From an uncultured Microbacteriaceae bacterium (GTDB lineage Bacteria; Actinomycetota; Actinomycetes; Actinomycetales; Microbacteriaceae), in the NCBI GenBank assembly GCA_937124545.1, contig CAKZKU010000272.1, forward strand, positions 1 through 64,000: DNA of 64,000 nucleotides, written 5' to 3'. Made by a program: the position numbers and the translations under genes. Shown in pieces: positions 30,419 through 40,515 of the stretch (position 1 is the stretch's first letter; every line of letters starts with the position of its first letter). Below the pieces are notes generated by a model. It worked only from the letters and a program-made list of their open reading frames with translations. It was not told the origin of the DNA and made no database searches.

Positions 30419-31240
30419 TCATTTGACAGCGCCTGCTGAGACGCCGGACACAATCTGGCGCTGCAGGAAGAAGTAAAAAACAATGATCGGAATCACCGCG
30501 AGCAACAATCCCGCCATCGCCTGCCCAAACTCCCGCGAATACTGCCCATAGAAGAGATAAGTGGAGAGTGGAAGCGTATAGCTTTCCTGCGATAACACCA
30601 GCGAGGGCAGCAGAAAGTCGTTCCAGATCCAGAGTGCGTTGATGATTGCGACGGTGGCTGTGACTGGCGCAAGCATCGGGAAAATGATTCGCCAAAACGT
30701 CACAAAATCTGAAGCGCCGTCAATTGCCGCAGCCTCATCCAGCTCGCGCGGAATGGTGCTGATAAACCCGTGATAGAGGAACGTTGACAGCGCAACGCCG
30801 AACCCTACATAAAAGAAGACCAGAGACGCGCGCTCGTTCAGGTTCACCAACCAGCCATACGTCCCAACGAACGGGATCATCAACGCTTGAAATGGCACGA
30901 TCATCGACGCGACGAGAACAAAGAAGGACACTTGCCATCCACGTCCGGGGGTCCGAGCCAGGAAATAGGCGAGCATCGAGGAGGTCAAAATCAGCGCAAC
31001 TACGGCAAAGATCGTGATCAACAGCGAGTTGGTAAGTGCCTGGAAGTAGTCCATTTTGCGAATCGCCTGCTCGAAGTTTTCCCAAGAAAATTCGACCGGC
31101 AAAGCGAACGGATTGCGAAGAATGTCGACTTTAGGTTTCAGGGAGTTCACCAGAACCAAGAAAAACGGAAAAGCGTAGACCGCGGACAGTACGGCTCCCA
31201 CGGCAAACAGCACGCGCCGGCGGATTTTGGCTTTGCTCAT
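30419..31240 (-). CDS. Carbohydrate ABC transporter permease (MalG-like)
   Basis: EAAAIDGASDFVTFWRIIFPML EAA loop; multi-TM. Confidence 0.92.
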   Translation of the reverse strand: MSKAKIRRRVLFAVGAVLSAVYAFPFFLVLVNSLKPKVDILRNPFALPVEFSWENFEQAIRKMDYFQALTNSLLITIFAVVALILTSSMLAYFLARTPGRGWQVSFFVLVASMIVPFQALMIPFVGTYGWLVNLNERASLVFFYVGFGVALSTFLYHGFISTIPRELDEAAAIDGASDFVTFWRIIFPMLAPVTATVAIINALWIWNDFLLPSLVLSQESYTLPLSTYLFYGQYSREFGQAMAGLLLAVIPIIVFYFFLQRQIVSGVSAGAVK

Positions 31241-32115
31241 CGTTGAACCTCTGCCCTCTTGCTGATCGCCACTTGAATAAGCGCAATAACGGCAACGATG
31301 ATGAACATCATCACCGCTTTGGCCTGCCCCGTGCCGAGGAACCCGAACATGAACGCCTCGTTGAAAATGTGCATCGACACGAGCTCTGTCGACCGAAATG
31401 GGCCTCCCCCGGTAAGCCCCACGTTCACGTCGTAGGCCATAAAACTATTCCGGAGGGTCAGGAACAAACTGATGGTGAAGGCTTGTGCCATGAGCGGCAT
31501 TTTTATGCTGACCAGAGTTCGAAACTCGGAGGCCCCGTCGATGCGTGCAGCCTCCAACACGTCTTTTTCCACGCTCAACAGACCGGTGATGTAGATGATC
31601 ATCATGTAGCCCGACATTTGCCAGACCGTCACAATAACGAGAGCCCAAAAAGCGGTATCGGGGTTGTTGAGCATCGACGTTGTCCAGCTCTCAAAACCAA
31701 GCAGATCGCCGAATGCCGTGAAGCTTCTATTGAACACAAACTGCCAGATGAACCCGAGGATCACCCCGCCGATCAAGTTGGGGATGAAGAAAAAAGTACG
31801 AAAGACGTTCGAGGACCTCAGGGGTGCGGTCACGAGAAGCGCAAGAGAAAAAGCAACGACATTGACAAGAATCAAGCTAACGACCACATACTGCCCGGTA
31901 AACAGAAGAGACGTCCAGAATGCCGGGTCGGCCCCTGCTTCACGGTAATTGTCAAGGCCAACGAAGGTGTCAAAAGTGATGCCAAAGCCGTCCCAGTCAG
32001 TGAACGTGAAAAATGCGCCTTGAAACAGAGGGAAGACCATGACGACGCCAAAGGCGAAAAAAGGAAACGCCGCAAACTTGAGGAAGCGTGTAAACGATTT
32101 GTTGCGACCCAGCAT
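31237..32115 (-). CDS. Sugar ABC transporter permease (MalF-like)
   Basis: LEAARIDGASEFRTLVSIKMPLM EAA loop; multi-TM. Confidence 0.92.
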   Translation of the reverse strand: MLGRNKSFTRFLKFAAFPFFAFGVVMVFPLFQGAFFTFTDWDGFGITFDTFVGLDNYREAGADPAFWTSLLFTGQYVVVSLILVNVVAFSLALLVTAPLRSSNVFRTFFFIPNLIGGVILGFIWQFVFNRSFTAFGDLLGFESWTTSMLNNPDTAFWALVIVTVWQMSGYMMIIYITGLLSVEKDVLEAARIDGASEFRTLVSIKMPLMAQAFTISLFLTLRNSFMAYDVNVGLTGGGPFRSTELVSMHIFNEAFMFGFLGTGQAKAVMMFIIVAVIALIQVAISKRAEVQR

Positions 32116-32226
32116 TGCGTCACTCCTCCGGATATTTCTTTAAGATACAGGCTTGGTGCGGTGCCACAACCCCGTTACCGGAGAAGTGACACCGCACCAC
32201 CTGTAGTTACTAGCGGATGATGCTAC

Positions 32227-33588
32227 TTACTCAGCAGCTTCGCCACGCCAGGTCTTGGGCTCACCCAGCCATGCTGCTTCGAGTTCGTCAGCAAAGCCAT
32301 CGCGGTCAATCACGCCCGAGATGTACTTCTGTCCCGAGTCGCCATACAGGTTCTGGCCACCGGCGGGGTAGTAGGAGTTCATCCACTCCAGTGCCTTGCC
32401 GTCGTTGACGTAACCGGCAATCTCTTGAGCCATAAAGGTGTTGGGCTCAACAGTGAAGCCGCTGTAAACGGGGATGAAGTTCATGTACCCGTCTTCAATC
32501 GGTCCGGCGTAACGGAGCTGGCCTTCTGGCGAGGTGACGAACCAGGTCAGGAAGTCAACAGCGCCTGCGCGCTCGGCTTCCGTCGACTGCTCTTCGTCCA
32601 CCATGAAGTAGAAGGGGACGCCCACTGAGATGGAGTCGTTACCGTAGGACGACGCGTCGTTGCTGATCGGCAACGGCATCAGACCGAAGGTTCCTTCAGG
32701 GTTGTTGGTCAACAGCGAAGGCTCCGACCAGTTCCCCATGAACCAGAAGCCGACCTCGCCGGAAGCCGTCGCCAGTCCAGCGTCGTCGTACTCGGTGTCA
32801 GTCAGGTTCGGCTCGCCACTCATGTATTCCCGCATGAGCTCGAAGGTGTCGGCCCAGTTGTTGAACACGGGGTCGGCGGAGAGATCTTTGGTGCCATCCA
32901 CCATTTCGTCCAACACGCTCAGGCGCTCTTCGCGGTCGGAAGACGTCATGGTGAAGTACTTGTTGGTGAGGTGAGCGCCAAGAGACCACCACAGTGCGGA
33001 AAAGCGAATCGCGTCAACGCCCGATGCCTCTACAGCCTGGAAAGCAGCTTCCAGCTCGTCACGGGTGGTGATGGTGGTGGGGTCAACGCCTGCAGCGTCC
33101 AGCACGTCCTTGTTGTAAACAAGTCCGAAAGCCTCTGCCGTGACAGGCAGGCCAACCTGCTTGCCATCAAAGTTAGCGCCAGCCAGAAGAGGCTCGGAAG
33201 CGAGCGCTTCGAGCTCAGTTCCCGACCAGTCCACAACCTTGTCGGCCATGTCGGGGAGTTCCTGGAGTGCGGTCATGATGACGGGAGCTTCACCGGCTGC
33301 GTACTTCGGAAGCACATCAGCAAGGAAGGATCCAGCCTGCGCGTTCTCGGGAATAACTACAACTTCGTAGCAGTCCTGAGACCCGTTGTACTCGTCAACC
33401 GCGGCAATGAACTGGTCATTAATCTCGCCTTTGATCGTACCGAGCATGCTTACTTCTGTCAGTTCACATTCTGCTGCAGCGGTGTCTCCAGAAGACTCGA
33501 CAACGTCATCGGCGGTTTCCGCCGCGCACGCTGTGAGCCCGAGAAGGGCCGCAGCGGAAAGAGCTACGAAACTCGAAGCTTTTTTCAT
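32227..33588 (-). CDS. Carbohydrate ABC transporter substrate-binding lipoprotein
   Basis: Likely start 33588, MKKASSFVALSAAALLGLTACAAE (lipobox), preceded by GGAACAGTAGGA; solute-binding protein family 1-like sequence. Confidence 0.9.
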   Translation of the reverse strand: MKKASSFVALSAAALLGLTACAAETADDVVESSGDTAAAECELTEVSMLGTIKGEINDQFIAAVDEYNGSQDCYEVVVIPENAQAGSFLADVLPKYAAGEAPVIMTALQELPDMADKVVDWSGTELEALASEPLLAGANFDGKQVGLPVTAEAFGLVYNKDVLDAAGVDPTTITTRDELEAAFQAVEASGVDAIRFSALWWSLGAHLTNKYFTMTSSDREERLSVLDEMVDGTKDLSADPVFNNWADTFELMREYMSGEPNLTDTEYDDAGLATASGEVGFWFMGNWSEPSLLTNNPEGTFGLMPLPISNDASSYGNDSISVGVPFYFMVDEEQSTEAERAGAVDFLTWFVTSPEGQLRYAGPIEDGYMNFIPVYSGFTVEPNTFMAQEIAGYVNDGKALEWMNSYYPAGGQNLYGDSGQKYISGVIDRDGFADELEAAWLGEPKTWRGEAAE

Positions 33589-33633
33589 TCCTACTGTTCC
33601 TTTCGGTTGGGTGCGCAGTCCGCTCCGTTGTGG

Positions 33634-33683
33634 AACCGGTTGCGCTTGCGTAAACACTAGCTTCCGGCCGGCCCTCGAACCAA
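33634..33683 (-). promoter_or_regulatory. Putative promoter with overlapping LacI-family-like operator upstream of the substrate-binding protein gene
   Basis: Minus strand TTGGTT-N18-TAGTGT followed by TTACGCAAGCGCAACCGGTTCC containing the palindrome AACCGGTT. Confidence 0.35.
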
Positions 33684-33728
33684 ACCGAAAAGATAACAAT
33701 TTGACAGCGAATCGGAGCTGCCGTTGCC

Positions 33729-34676
33729 TTAGCGAGGCACAAGCCCACTCTTCATCGATGCCGTTACCGGCACCGGATCGCTCAATTCCCCAACAAAACC
33801 ACCGGGGCCTTGGTTGTGGAATCCCAGAACAAACCATTCGCCAGAGGGCATTTGAACCGCGCGCGCCGCGTACAGCGAATCACCCGGGATGGGAGTTGCC
33901 TGGGAGAAATCTATGTCGGCGAGCCCACCGGGGCACGCTACGGAGAAGCTCAGGTCGACATTCCCAAAGCGCTCCCGCATTTCGTCTCCCAGCTCCCGGT
34001 GTCCACAGCAAAAAATCAGCACCGGCACGCCATCAATTTCTGCCCACTGGAACACCTCCATGTGACCAAAACTAGTTTTCGACGTTGACAGCGGGGCGGT
34101 GACCTCCCACTTCACCAGATCCTGTGAAATCGCATGGCCAACCGCGCCTCTGGTGTCCGGTAGGCCCGATTGCGAACGAGCCGTCACCAACATGTGCCAA
34201 GCGCCGTCTCCGTCATCGAAATACACCCACGGGTCTCTCCAGGCTTCGTCATTCCAGACCTGATCGCTGAGCTTCTCGTACCACTGGCCGTCAGCCTCGA
34301 CGACCAGGTCGGGGATTTTTTCCCACGTCATCAAATCCTGAGACCGAGCGGCGCCGATGCGCTGAACCTGACCATTGTCCTCGCGAGATGTTCCTGTGTA
34401 GAACATCCACCACTCTCCACGGGGGTGCCTCACCACGCTCCCGGTCCAGGTTGTCCAGGAGTCAAAACCCGGTTGGTCCGAAGGAGTGAGGGCATCGGGC
34501 AGAACCGTCCAGCTGGTGAGATCACGTGACACGGCATGCCCAATTTGAACATTTCGATGCCGCCGCTCAGGGTCCCCTAACCCGCGAGACGCGCAGAGAT
34601 AAAAAGCATGACAAAGCTCCCCCTCCCACACGTACCAGGAATCCCAAATCCATCGATCAGGAAGAGACAAAGTCAT
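33729..34676 (-). CDS. Glycoside hydrolase family 32-like protein (five-bladed beta-propeller glycosidase)
   Basis: WIWDSW near the N-terminus, SVVRHPRGEWWMFYTG, AWRDPWVYFDD (RDP motif), HMEVFQW. Confidence 0.75.
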   Translation of the reverse strand: MTLSLPDRWIWDSWYVWEGELCHAFYLCASRGLGDPERRHRNVQIGHAVSRDLTSWTVLPDALTPSDQPGFDSWTTWTGSVVRHPRGEWWMFYTGTSREDNGQVQRIGAARSQDLMTWEKIPDLVVEADGQWYEKLSDQVWNDEAWRDPWVYFDDGDGAWHMLVTARSQSGLPDTRGAVGHAISQDLVKWEVTAPLSTSKTSFGHMEVFQWAEIDGVPVLIFCCGHRELGDEMRERFGNVDLSFSVACPGGLADIDFSQATPIPGDSLYAARAVQMPSGEWFVLGFHNQGPGGFVGELSDPVPVTASMKSGLVPR

Positions 34677-34779
34677 TGTGGGCTCCTAAAAGTTCAACAG
34701 AAATCGCGACATGGTGCCGACAACTCCCAGAGGGCCGCGGCCTCTACCCAGCGGCGTCCCCTGCGCGGGAGAAATGAGT

Positions 34780-35316
34780 CTATGTGCTTTGGGCCCTCAG
34801 GCGTGACTCGACCTCAACAAGCGCCTCGTTGTGGCGAAGAAAACCGGGGACAGTGGGCGGGTCGAATCGGCCGAAAAAGACCTCCCCGCAGGGCAAAACT
34901 CCGTGGTCGGCAAGGCTCTCTCGGAGACGATTCGCGTATCGCTCTGCTCGATCCTTCTTCCATGAACCACTGAATCGAAGGGCGGCCACCTCTCGGGGCT
35001 CCACATCTCGCACCATGACATCCGCATTCACTGGCACCGGCGCATCAGCGGCGCTAGTGCCCTCGGGAAGAACGAAGCTGATGAGATGCGAGCTTCCGCG
35101 CGGCTCATGAACCACCGGCGACGTCATAGCCATACGATCTCCGCGAGAATTAGCGCCCGAAATATACGTAACCAGGGGTGAAAAAGCCCGGTTCCCGGCG
35201 GCCTCAAAACTCGCGTCTACTTCAAAAGAAATGAGGGTATGCGAGGGATAGTGGCGAATCTCTGTCCCATTGGGAAGGGTTGATAGAACGACGTACGGCT
35301 GCGCCTTAGTCACCAC
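34780..35316 (-). CDS. SOUL-family heme-binding protein
   Basis: Y.VL..L.NGTEIRHYPSHTLIS, FSPLVTYISGAN, RMAMTSPVVHE. Confidence 0.85.
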   Translation of the reverse strand: MVTKAQPYVVLSTLPNGTEIRHYPSHTLISFEVDASFEAAGNRAFSPLVTYISGANSRGDRMAMTSPVVHEPRGSSHLISFVLPEGTSAADAPVPVNADVMVRDVEPREVAALRFSGSWKKDRAERYANRLRESLADHGVLPCGEVFFGRFDPPTVPGFLRHNEALVEVESRLRAQST

Positions 35317-35409
35317 GTTCCCCTTCCTCTGGCCCCAGTCTCCTGCTCCGGGCCCTATGTGAGCTGTGAGCGGTCCGACGGAAAATTCCGAGGGGCCCTA
35401 GGTGTCGGT

Positions 35410-36036
35410 CTACTCGAGTCCCGAATCCCGCGTGTTTTTGAAGGTTTCCAGCGCCTCCGAAACAACGTGCCGAGTCTGATCCAACAGCTCCCCTGGGCTA
35501 TCCAGCGTCAAGAGGTCTTGGTGATCCAGGGTGCCAAGCGGTGAAATACCCGCCAATTGCCAGGCCTTTTCCACCGGATCGGTGGCCAACTCAATATCGG
35601 TGGGCCACGGAAGGCTCAAATCGAGCGTTGCCAAATACTCCAGAGTCTCACGCACCACGTTTTCGGTGAGTACCAGTTCCTCCCCCGGCACATCCCCTGG
35701 ATCAAAAACGTCGAGGAATTCGACCTCGGCTCGCGGGAAGGGCTCTTCCTCAATCCACTTGCTCACCCGGAACCGGCGCCCACCCCGGGCAACCACCTGT
35801 AGCGGACCATCGGGCGCTTCCACCTGAAGCACCTGCGCGGTGGTGCCGATATCAAAGCGCTGGTCACCGCCCCCCACCTCAGACCCACGCTCAATCAACA
35901 CCACACCAAACTCGGATTCCTCCGCGTCCAACACGGTCCCCATCATTTTGAGATAGCGCTCCTCGAAGACCTGCAAGGCCAAGGGCATCGCGGGAAACAG
36001 CACAGAGCCAAGCGGGAACATGGGAATTTCGGGCAT
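35410..36036 (-). CDS. LON peptidase substrate-binding domain protein
   Basis: IPMFPLGSVLFPAMPLALQVFEERYLKMM. Confidence 0.88.
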   Translation of the reverse strand: MPEIPMFPLGSVLFPAMPLALQVFEERYLKMMGTVLDAEESEFGVVLIERGSEVGGGDQRFDIGTTAQVLQVEAPDGPLQVVARGGRRFRVSKWIEEEPFPRAEVEFLDVFDPGDVPGEELVLTENVVRETLEYLATLDLSLPWPTDIELATDPVEKAWQLAGISPLGTLDHQDLLTLDSPGELLDQTRHVVSEALETFKNTRDSGLE

Positions 36037-36099
36037 GGTCTAAGGCAACCACTGCCGGTGACAACTCACAACCTGGGGCGTGGGATTCAAAGCCTGCGC

Positions 36100-37173
36100 T
36101 CAGGAACTAAAACGGAACTCCACCACATCACCGTCGCGCATCACATAATCCTTTCCCTCGATGCGCGCCTTGCCTCCGGCACGCGCATCGGCGAGAGAAC
36201 CGGCAGCGACCAGGTCCTCAAAGGCGGTCACTTCGGCTTTGATGAACCCTTTCTCAAAGTCCGTGTGAATAACGCCAGCAGCCTGGGGGGCTTTCCACCC
36301 GCGGTGAATGGTCCACGCGCGGGCTTCTTTGGGACCCGCCGTGAGATACGTCTGGAGACCCAAGGTGTCAAAACCAATGCGCGCGAGCTGGTCCAGCCCA
36401 CTTTCTTCCTGACCCATTGACGCGAGAAGCTCTGCGGCCTCATCGGCGTCGAGGTCGATGAGTTCGCTCTCCACTTTGGCGTCAAGGAACACTGCTTTTG
36501 CCGGAGCCACCAGGGCCGCAAGCTCCGCGCAACGCTCTGGATTCCCCAGGGTGCCCTCATCGACGTTGAAGACATACAGGAATGGCTTAGCAGTCAGTAA
36601 GCCCAGTTCCCGCAGAAGACTTGCGTCAAAACCTGCTTGAAAGAGCGTGGTGCCACCGTCGAGAATCGTGTGGGCTTCCTGGGCAGCAGCCAGCACCGCT
36701 GGCTCCATCTTTTTGCCTTTGACCTCTTTTTCGTACCGAACAATCGCCTTTTCCAGCGTTTGCATATCCGCGAGAATCAGCTCGGTGTTGATGGTGTCCA
36801 TATCAGCGGCGGGATCGACCGCACCGTCCACGTGAACAACGTCGGGGTCATCGAACACCCGCACGACCTGCGCAATGGCTTCTGCTTCGCGAATGTTGGA
36901 GAGGAACTGGTTCCCCAAACCTTCGCCCTCGCTCGCACCCCGCACAATGCCGGCGATATCCACAAACGACACCGCCGCGGGAATGACCTTTTCGCTGCTA
37001 AAAATTCCTGCCAGAACGTCCAGGCGCTCGTCCGGGAGGTTCACCACACCCACGTTGGGCTCAATCGTCGCGAACGGGTAGTTCGCCGCAAGAACGGTGT
37101 TCTTGGTGAGGGCGTTGAAGAGTGTGGATTTACCCACATTGGGGAGACCAACGATTCCAATTGTCAAAGCCAC
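36100..37173 (-). CDS. ychF: Redox-regulated ATPase/GTPase YchF
   Basis: [59 protein letters not shown]. Confidence 0.97.
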   Translation of the reverse strand: MALTIGIVGLPNVGKSTLFNALTKNTVLAANYPFATIEPNVGVVNLPDERLDVLAGIFSSEKVIPAAVSFVDIAGIVRGASEGEGLGNQFLSNIREAEAIAQVVRVFDDPDVVHVDGAVDPAADMDTINTELILADMQTLEKAIVRYEKEVKGKKMEPAVLAAAQEAHTILDGGTTLFQAGFDASLLRELGLLTAKPFLYVFNVDEGTLGNPERCAELAALVAPAKAVFLDAKVESELIDLDADEAAELLASMGQEESGLDQLARIGFDTLGLQTYLTAGPKEARAWTIHRGWKAPQAAGVIHTDFEKGFIKAEVTAFEDLVAAGSLADARAGGKARIEGKDYVMRDGDVVEFRFSS

Positions 37174-37221
37174 GGGAATGACCCTACTGGAGAGTCGGGG
37201 GTACCTGACAGACTTGTGAAC

Positions 37222-38388
37222 ATGGAACAGTCACTGACTATTGCTCTCGTGGGAATCCTGCTTGCTCTCATACTCGGCTTCGCCTTGGGGTGGTTCCTTC
37301 GACCCCGTGGTTCCTCCGCCGAATCGAACGAGGAAGCCGTGGTGCTACGCACCCAAGTGGAGATGTTGCAACAGCAACTCGAGGCTCAGACGTCCAGTCA
37401 AGAAGCTGAGAACAAAATCTTGGTCGCGCTCGGCCCCGTGACCTCCAAGCTCAACGATATGCAGCGCACCGTGGCAGACCTGGAGAAGCAGCGGAGCGAC
37501 CAACACGGTCAGATCTCGGAGCAACTGCGCTCCGCCTTACAAAGCGATGAGCTACTGCGCGCTACCACCGAGGGCCTGGCTTCCGCGCTTCGCTCCAACA
37601 GCATGCGAGGCAAATGGGGTGAAGTTCAGTTGCGTCGGGTCGTGGAGGCCGCAGGTCTCATTGAGCGCGTCGACTTTGATTTGCAAGCTTCGATTTCCTC
37701 TGACGCGGGTCTTGGTAAGCCCGACATGGTGGTGCACCTTCCCGGCGGTAAAAACATCGCTGTCGACGCGAAGGTTCCTTTCACCGCCTATATGGAGGCC
37801 AGCTCAATTCCTCTCACCGCCACCGGTGAAGAGGGAGCACGTCGCGAGAAACTGCTGAAAGAGCACGTGGCCGCCGTGCGCGCTCACATTGACGCGCTCG
37901 GCAAGAAGTCCTACTGGGACGGTTTGGATGCCTCCCCAGAACTCGTGATCTGCTTTATTCCCAGCGAGGCCTTAGTCTCCTCGGCTCTCGAGGCCGACCC
38001 AGGACTGATGGATCACGCGTTTTCCAAGAAAGTAGCGCTCGCCTCACCCGTCACCCTCTGGTCGGTGCTGAAGACCGTTGCGTTCTCGTGGCGCCAGGAC
38101 GTGGTGACCGAAGACGCCCAGAAAATCTTCACCACGGGAACCGAGTTGCTCCAGCGTTTGGGCTCCATGGCCGGTCACATCGAAACCCTGGGGCGATCAC
38201 TGACCAGCAGTGTGAAGCACTACAACTCGTTTGTGGGTTCGCTCGAGTCCAGAGTGTTCCCCAGTGCCCGCAGACTCAGCGAACTGGGAACTCAGGGTGA
38301 TCTCGAGGAAGCCCTCGAAACGGTGGAAGATCTCCCCAAAGCCCTCTCGGCGCCGGAAATGATCGACGAGGACGCCGACAAGGACTAG
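37222..38388 (+). CDS. rmuC: DNA recombination protein RmuC
   Basis: N-terminal TM, coiled coil, MRGKWGEVQLRRVVEAAGL, VDAKVPF. The true start is MEQSLTIAL at 37222; the track ORF starts at 36637. Confidence 0.92.
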   Translation: MEQSLTIALVGILLALILGFALGWFLRPRGSSAESNEEAVVLRTQVEMLQQQLEAQTSSQEAENKILVALGPVTSKLNDMQRTVADLEKQRSDQHGQISEQLRSALQSDELLRATTEGLASALRSNSMRGKWGEVQLRRVVEAAGLIERVDFDLQASISSDAGLGKPDMVVHLPGGKNIAVDAKVPFTAYMEASSIPLTATGEEGARREKLLKEHVAAVRAHIDALGKKSYWDGLDASPELVICFIPSEALVSSALEADPGLMDHAFSKKVALASPVTLWSVLKTVAFSWRQDVVTEDAQKIFTTGTELLQRLGSMAGHIETLGRSLTSSVKHYNSFVGSLESRVFPSARRLSELGTQGDLEEALETVEDLPKALSAPEMIDEDADKD

Positions 38389-39377
38389 TGATCAAGCCAC
38401 TTATCGGCTTGGTGGTCTGCTGACACCCGACGCAGGGTGCCCGACCGCGCACGCAGCACGATGCTCTCAGTGGAAATAATGCTGCCGGAGCGTCGAACCC
38501 CGCGGGCCAGCTCGCCGTCGGTCACCCCGGTGGCCACAAAGAAGGTGTTATCGCTGGAAACGAGATCATTCAGCCCGTAGGGCTCATCGAACTGAAGCCC
38601 CGCTGCGCTCCCACGCTCGCGCTCCTGCTCATCCATTGGGTGCAACACACCCTGCATGAAACCGCCGAGGGCTTTAATCGCACACGCGGTGGCGACCCCT
38701 TCAGGGCTTCCGCCAATCCCCACACACAGGTCTATCCGGGTGTCGTGGCGGGCTGCATTAATGCCGCTCGCGACATCGCCATCCAAAATGAGCCTGGTGC
38801 CAGCACCCGCTTCGCGAATTTCACGAATGAGATCGTCGTGACGTGGACGATCGAGAACTGCAACCCGCATCTCGTCCACCGGTTTCCCTTTGGCTTTCGC
38901 TAGTGCGCGGATGTTCTCGCCGATCGGGCGGTGAATATCAACGACGCCGATTCCCTCGTGGGAGGTCACAATTTTTTTCATGTAATACACGCTGGAGGCG
39001 TCCAACATGCTCCCCCGGTCCGCCACAGCAATCATCGAAATCGCGTGGGATCGACCAGAGGCAGTCAGCGACGTGCCATCAATCGGGTCAACGGCGATGT
39101 CGCACTGCGGGCCCTGGCCGTTACCGACAACCTCGCCGTTAAACAGCATCGGAGCATCATCTTTTTCACCTTCACCAATCACGACCAGTCCTGAGAACGC
39201 GACCGTGGAGAGAAACTTCCGCATCGCATCGACGGCAGCACCGTCAGCGGCGTTTTTGTCGCCACGTCCAATCCAGGGTGTTGCGCGAATGGCCGCGGCT
39301 TCCGTCGCCCGAACCAACTCCATGGCGAGGTTGCGGTCAGGGTGTTGGAATAACTCAGCAGCTTCAGCCTGTGACAT
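38385..39377 (-). CDS. glpX: Fructose-1,6-bisphosphatase class II
   Basis: NLAMELVRATEAAAIRATPWIGRGDKNAADGAAVDAMR, VIGEGEKDDAPML. Start MSQAEAAEL at 39377. Confidence 0.95.
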   Translation of the reverse strand: MSQAEAAELFQHPDRNLAMELVRATEAAAIRATPWIGRGDKNAADGAAVDAMRKFLSTVAFSGLVVIGEGEKDDAPMLFNGEVVGNGQGPQCDIAVDPIDGTSLTASGRSHAISMIAVADRGSMLDASSVYYMKKIVTSHEGIGVVDIHRPIGENIRALAKAKGKPVDEMRVAVLDRPRHDDLIREIREAGAGTRLILDGDVASGINAARHDTRIDLCVGIGGSPEGVATACAIKALGGFMQGVLHPMDEQERERGSAAGLQFDEPYGLNDLVSSDNTFFVATGVTDGELARGVRRSGSIISTESIVLRARSGTLRRVSADHQADKWLDH

Positions 39378-39489
39378 AAGAGTCCTTTGAGGGCGATAAG
39401 AGTGCGGTGTCTTCAGCCTACCGCCGATACAAAGGCGCCTCGAGGGTGCCGATAGTCTTAAAGCCCCATCCTCGATAACTGGAGAAACC

Positions 39490-40515
39490 ATGCCTGTTGC
39501 TTCCCCCGACCAGTACGCCACGATGCTCGATCGGGCAAAAAGCGACGGGTTTGCCTACCCCGCCTTCAACGTGTCGTCCTCTTCGACCATCAACGCGGTG
39601 CTTCAGGGTCTGACCGAAGCAGGTTCTGACGGCATCATTCAGGTTTCCACCGGGGGTGCTGACTTCTTTGCCGGACAAAGTGTGTCGGCCCGCGCCTCTG
39701 GTGCGCTTGCTTTTGCCGCGTTCGCCAAGGAAGCCGCCAAAAACTACCCCATCACGGTCGCACTGCACACCGACCACTGCCCCAAAGATGCTCTGGATGG
39801 TTTTGTGATGCCGTTGATTGCGGCCAGTGAGGAATCCGTCAAGAACGGCGGCGAGCCCATCTTCCAGTCCCACATGTGGGATGGCTCCGCCGTTCCACTG
39901 ACGGAGAACCTGGAGATCGCCGCTGAGCTCCTGCCGCGGATGAAAAACATTGGGTCGATTCTTGAAGTGGAAATCGGTGTTGTGGGCGGCGAAGAAGACG
40001 GCGTCAGCCACGAAATCAACGACAGCTTGTACACGACCCTCGATGACGCGATCGCAACCGTCGAGGCACTCGGTTTGGGGGAACAGGGCCGCTACATGGC
40101 GGCACTCACGTTTGGCAACGTCCACGGTTTCTACAAACCCGGCAACGTCTCTCTGAAGCCCGAACTACTGGCAGAAATCCAGCAGGGACTGGCGCAGAAG
40201 TATCAGACCGGCGCCAAGCCCATGGACCTCGTGTTCCACGGTGGATCCGGCAGCTCCGAAGCAGAAATTGCCGAAGCAGTGCGTAATGGTGTCATCAAGA
40301 TGAACATTGATACCGATACCCAGTACGCGTACACCCGGGGCGTCGCAGGGCACATGTTCAGCAACTACGACGGTGTGCTGCGCATCGATGGCGAAGTGGG
40401 TAACAAAAAGGTTTATGACCCGCGCGCGTGGGGCAAAGTGGCGGAGTCCTCAATGGCCGCCCGCGTCGTCGAAGCGGCCCAGCAGCTAGGGTCCGCCGGG
40501 CACTCGAAGAGCTAG
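39490..40515 (+). CDS. fbaA: Fructose-bisphosphate aldolase class II
   Basis: [51 protein letters not shown]. Confidence 0.95.
   Translation: MPVASPDQYATMLDRAKSDGFAYPAFNVSSSSTINAVLQGLTEAGSDGIIQVSTGGADFFAGQSVSARASGALAFAAFAKEAAKNYPITVALHTDHCPKDALDGFVMPLIAASEESVKNGGEPIFQSHMWDGSAVPLTENLEIAAELLPRMKNIGSILEVEIGVVGGEEDGVSHEINDSLYTTLDDAIATVEALGLGEQGRYMAALTFGNVHGFYKPGNVSLKPELLAEIQQGLAQKYQTGAKPMDLVFHGGSGSSEAEIAEAVRNGVIKMNIDTDTQYAYTRGVAGHMFSNYDGVLRIDGEVGNKKVYDPRAWGKVAESSMAARVVEAAQQLGSAGHSKS

Noticed and set aside
35317-35409. GGGCCC-containing repeats and hairpin potential between the SOUL and LON-domain genes
   Set aside because: Short GC-rich palindromes are expected at this base composition, and there is no U-tract or covariance evidence.
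36637-37221. Track-called N-terminal extension of RmuC
   Set aside because: Overlaps ychF antisense; the true RmuC start MEQSLTIALVGILLALILGFALGWFLRP at 37222 gives the expected TM anchor.
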